This document shows, in pieces, positions 12,499 to 14,976 of a stretch of DNA of 14,976 bases (position 1 is the first letter of the stretch; every line of letters starts with the position of its first letter). The notes under the pieces are model-generated. The model was not told the origin of the DNA, did no database searches, and saw nothing but the letters and a program-made list of their open reading frames with translations. The translations under genes were made by a program, and so were the position numbers. Source of the stretch: an uncultured Gammaproteobacteria bacterium (lineage in GTDB: Bacteria; Pseudomonadota; Gammaproteobacteria; PS1; Pseudothioglobaceae); assembly GCA_929200175.1 (NCBI GenBank), contig CAKMYR010000019.1, positions 1-14,976 on the forward strand, given 5' to 3'.

Positions 12499-14976
12499 TT
12501 AATTTACCCAAGCTCTAGCGTTTTCAAACATTCTCATCCATGGACTACGTTCACTATATTCTTTAGGATGCCAAGATTGTTGTACTGCTCTAAAAACTCG
12601 CTCTGGATGAGGCATCATAATAGTTACTCTGCCTGATTTATTAGTAACTCCAGCTACTGCATTTTCTGAGCCATTTGGATTATGCGGATAATCATTAGTT
12701 GGCTTGCCATTATGATCTACATATTGCAAGCTAATATTAGTATTATTTTTTGTATTAAATACAGTACGACCTTCTCCGTGAGCTATTGTAATTGGCATAA
12801 TTGATTCTTGCATTCCTTGTAAAAAAATAGAGTTTGATTTTTTAACTTTAACAGCAGAAAATCTAGCTTCAAATTGCTCAGAAATATTACGATTAAAGCT
12901 AGGCCAATTATTTGTATCTGGAATTAATTCTGTTAAATTAGCCATCATTTGGCAGCCATTACAAACGCCTAAGGCAAAGCTATCATTTCTAGTAAAAAAA
13001 TTACTAAATTCATCTTTAGCATATGAATTATAAAGAATAGAATTTGCCCAACCTTTACCTGCTCCTAATACATCTCCATAAGAAAAACCACCACAGGCAA
13101 CTAAGCCTTTAAAATCAACTAGCGATAATTTACCGCTAATTATATCGCTCATATGTACATCTACTGCTTCAAATTCTGCCTTACTAAAGGCTGCAGCCAT
13201 TTCTATTTGCCCATTTATTCCTTGCTCTCTTAAAATCGCTACTTTTGGTTTTTTATTAGTTTTTATATAAGGGGTTACAATAGATTTATTTATATCAAAT
13301 TTAGTATCTATTTTAATTCCCTTAGTATTTTTACTAATGTCTTTAAATTCTTTTTTAGCACATTCTTTGTTATCTCTTAAAGCAACTATTTCAAAAGAAG
13401 TTTTAGACCATAATGATTGTAATTTATGTCTTTTTTGTTTGAAAATAATTTTATCATTAGCTATTATTTCAATATTATCAGTTGTATTAATTGTGGCAAT
13501 TTTTCTAGTGCAATCAAGTAATTTATTATTTTTAAGCTCATCTAAAACTTGGGTTTTATTAGTTTTTATCACTTGAATTATGCAGCCTAATTCCTCATTA
13601 AATAAATCATCAAGCCAATTAGAATTAGTAGTTATATTAAGTCCTAAGTGTGAGGCAAATGACATTTCTAATAAAGTAGTAATTACGCCGCCATCACTAC
13701 GGTCGTGATACGAGCTTATTAATTTATTTTTATTTAATTTATTAATAGTAGCAAAAAATCTTTTAAAAACTTCAACATCGTCAAGATTAGGAACAACGCC
13801 ACCTGTTTGATTATAAACTTGAGCTAATGAAGAGCCTCCCATTCTATTTTTCCCACAACCTAAATCAATTAATAATAATTCGCTATTTAGATTATTTTCT
13901 AATAATGGAGTAGCTTGTAATCTAACATCTTTAGTTTTGGCAAATGCACTGATTACTAGAGATAATGGCGATTTAACTGTTTTTTTTATATTATTATCAA
14001 GCCAAGAAGTTTGCATGCTCATAGAGTCTTTGCCCACTGGTATTGTTAGCCCTAGTTTTGGACATAAATCCATCCCAATTGTCTCTACTGCTGTAAATAA
14101 CTTATAATTTTCTTTTTTATCATTGCCAGCACTCATCCAATTTGCACTTAATTTAATATCTTTTATATTTTCAACATAACCACCAAGCATATTTGTTAAT
14201 GCTTCTCCAACTGCCATTCTTGCTGCTGATACTGAATTATTTATTGCCAAAGGAGCTTTTTCTCCTATTGACATAATTTCGCCTTGGTAGCTGTCATAAT
14301 CAGCAAGAGATATAGCGCAATCAGCTACTGGAACTTGCCAAGGTCCTACAAATTGATCACGAGCAACTAAGCCGGTTACGCTTCTATCACCTATAGTTAT
14401 TAAAAAACTTTTACTAGCAACTGTAGGTAATTGTAATATTTTAAAAATTGCATCATTTATAGTAATATTAGTGGTATTTAATGGCTCAAATTTATTTTCT
14501 ATACTAGTTGTATTAATATTAGTTTTTGGTGGCTTACCAAATAATAATTGCATCGGAATATTAATTGGCTTAGTATTAAATAATTTATCGGTTAATAATA
14601 ATTGTGGTTTATAAGTAGCTTCACCTATAATTGCATAGGATAGACGCTCGCGTTTACAAATATTAGTAAAGATATTAATATTTTTAGCTTCAATTGCAAT
14701 TACATAACGTTCTTGAGATTCATTACACCAAATTTCAAGTGGAGACATTTTTTTATCATCATTAATAATATCTCTTAACTCTAATTTTGCCCCCATTTTA
14801 GAATCATTAACTAATTCTGGGATCGCGTTTGATAGTCCTCCTGCGCCAACATCATGAATAGATACAATAGGATTATCTTTACCCATATTAGTACAAGTAT
14901 TAATTACTTCTTGTGCTCTTCTTTGGATTTCTGCATTAGCTCTTTGTACGCTTGCAAAATCTAGCTCGATATTTTG
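12499..14976 (-). CDS. purL: Phosphoribosylformylglycinamidine synthase, large single-chain PurL (5' end outside window)
   Basis: PurL converts FGAR, ATP and glutamine to FGAM in purine synthesis. The frame stays open to the window edge, so the ATG at 14886 (MGKDNPIV) is internal. The first 30 visible residues match the family's DFASVQR to RRAQEVI stretch. About 825 of roughly 1,295 residues are seen. In visible numbering they include the IHDVGAGGLSNA loop (about 40-51), the second synthetase half (DRSVTGLVARDQFVGPWQVP at about 197-216, GKDSMSMQT, HDRSDGG at about 424-430) and a C-terminal glutamine amidotransferase from about 578. That domain has catalytic Cys672 in GVCNGCQMM, HGEGR, and H790/E792 in MPHPERVFR. 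The fused glutaminase marks the proteobacterial large form rather than the split PurQLS type. The YgjP-like gene follows 9 bases downstream. Confidence 0.98.
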   Translation of the reverse strand, partial: QNIELDFASVQRANAEIQRRAQEVINTCTNMGKDNPIVSIHDVGAGGLSNAIPELVNDSKMGAKLELRDIINDDKKMSPLEIWCNESQERYVIAIEAKNINIFTNICKRERLSYAIIGEATYKPQLLLTDKLFNTKPINIPMQLLFGKPPKTNINTTSIENKFEPLNTTNITINDAIFKILQLPTVASKSFLITIGDRSVTGLVARDQFVGPWQVPVADCAISLADYDSYQGEIMSIGEKAPLAINNSVSAARMAVGEALTNMLGGYVENIKDIKLSANWMSAGNDKKENYKLFTAVETIGMDLCPKLGLTIPVGKDSMSMQTSWLDNNIKKTVKSPLSLVISAFAKTKDVRLQATPLLENNLNSELLLIDLGCGKNRMGGSSLAQVYNQTGGVVPNLDDVEVFKRFFATINKLNKNKLISSYHDRSDGGVITTLLEMSFASHLGLNITTNSNWLDDLFNEELGCIIQVIKTNKTQVLDELKNNKLLDCTRKIATINTTDNIEIIANDKIIFKQKRHKLQSLWSKTSFEIVALRDNKECAKKEFKDISKNTKGIKIDTKFDINKSIVTPYIKTNKKPKVAILREQGINGQIEMAAAFSKAEFEAVDVHMSDIISGKLSLVDFKGLVACGGFSYGDVLGAGKGWANSILYNSYAKDEFSNFFTRNDSFALGVCNGCQMMANLTELIPDTNNWPSFNRNISEQFEARFSAVKVKKSNSIFLQGMQESIMPITIAHGEGRTVFNTKNNTNISLQYVDHNGKPTNDYPHNPNGSENAVAGVTNKSGRVTIMMPHPERVFRAVQQSWHPKEYSERSPWMRMFENARAWVN

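Noticed and set aside
1..14976. Mobile elements, prophage, defence systems, CRISPR, tRNA or rRNA genes
   Set aside because: No transposase, integrase, direct-repeat array or cloverleaf-sized gap was found. Every gap is 120 bases or less and every gene but one small membrane protein belongs to a known core family.

Overview
The window is about 15 kb of very A+T-rich, tightly packed housekeeping sequence. It comes from a bacterium that is most likely a gammaproteobacterium with a streamlined genome. Three things point there: the protein families (LeuCD, RatA/SmpB as a divergent pair, DXS and IspG of the MEP pathway, a large single-chain PurL, a CGFS monothiol glutaredoxin), the divergent ratA/smpB arrangement, and IspG cysteine positions that coincide with those I recall for E. 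coli IspG. By my count only about 500 of 14,976 bases (about 3%) lie between genes, and no intergenic gap exceeds 120 bases. I see no tRNA, rRNA, CRISPR, insertion sequence or phage gene. A marine, possibly symbiont-related lineage would fit the base composition and packing, but the sequence alone does not show it.

Layout. At 1-1203 (+) is the C-terminal 400 residues of an RND-family efflux permease, cut by the window edge. At 1287-3887 (-) is leuC-leuD-ruvA, read in that order, with leuD and ruvA overlapping by ATGA. At 3948-6133 (+) is a glutamine-dependent amidotransferase of the asparagine synthase superfamily, overlapped by rnhA. Next come the divergent pair ratA (-)/smpB (+) at 6148-7069, ndk at 7129-7554 (+), and at 7671-9071 (+) a small one-span membrane protein followed directly by ispG. 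At 9075-11359 (-) dxs is followed by an overlapping DUF2062 membrane protein. grxD is at 11480-11818 (+). Finally 11833-14976 (-) holds purL, whose 5' end is cut by the window edge, followed by a YgjP-like zinc peptidase.

Functions. leuC and leuD encode both subunits of isopropylmalate isomerase. dxs and ispG, the first and a late step of non-mevalonate isoprenoid synthesis, face each other tail to tail across a 3-base gap and a DUF2062 gene. purL makes FGAM in purine synthesis and ndk balances nucleoside triphosphates. ruvA and rnhA serve DNA repair and R-loop removal, smpB rescues stalled ribosomes, and grxD handles iron-sulfur clusters. The amidotransferase looks more like the enzyme that makes the osmolyte N-acetylglutaminylglutamine amide than like ordinary asparagine synthetase.

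No dramatic new system is visible. The points most worth a second look are the amidotransferase with Gln in place of a conserved catalytic Glu, the scarcity of Shine-Dalgarno sites with -10-like boxes 6-7 bases before several start codons (possible leaderless mRNAs), the leuD-ruvA coupling, and the unknown bitopic protein before ispG.
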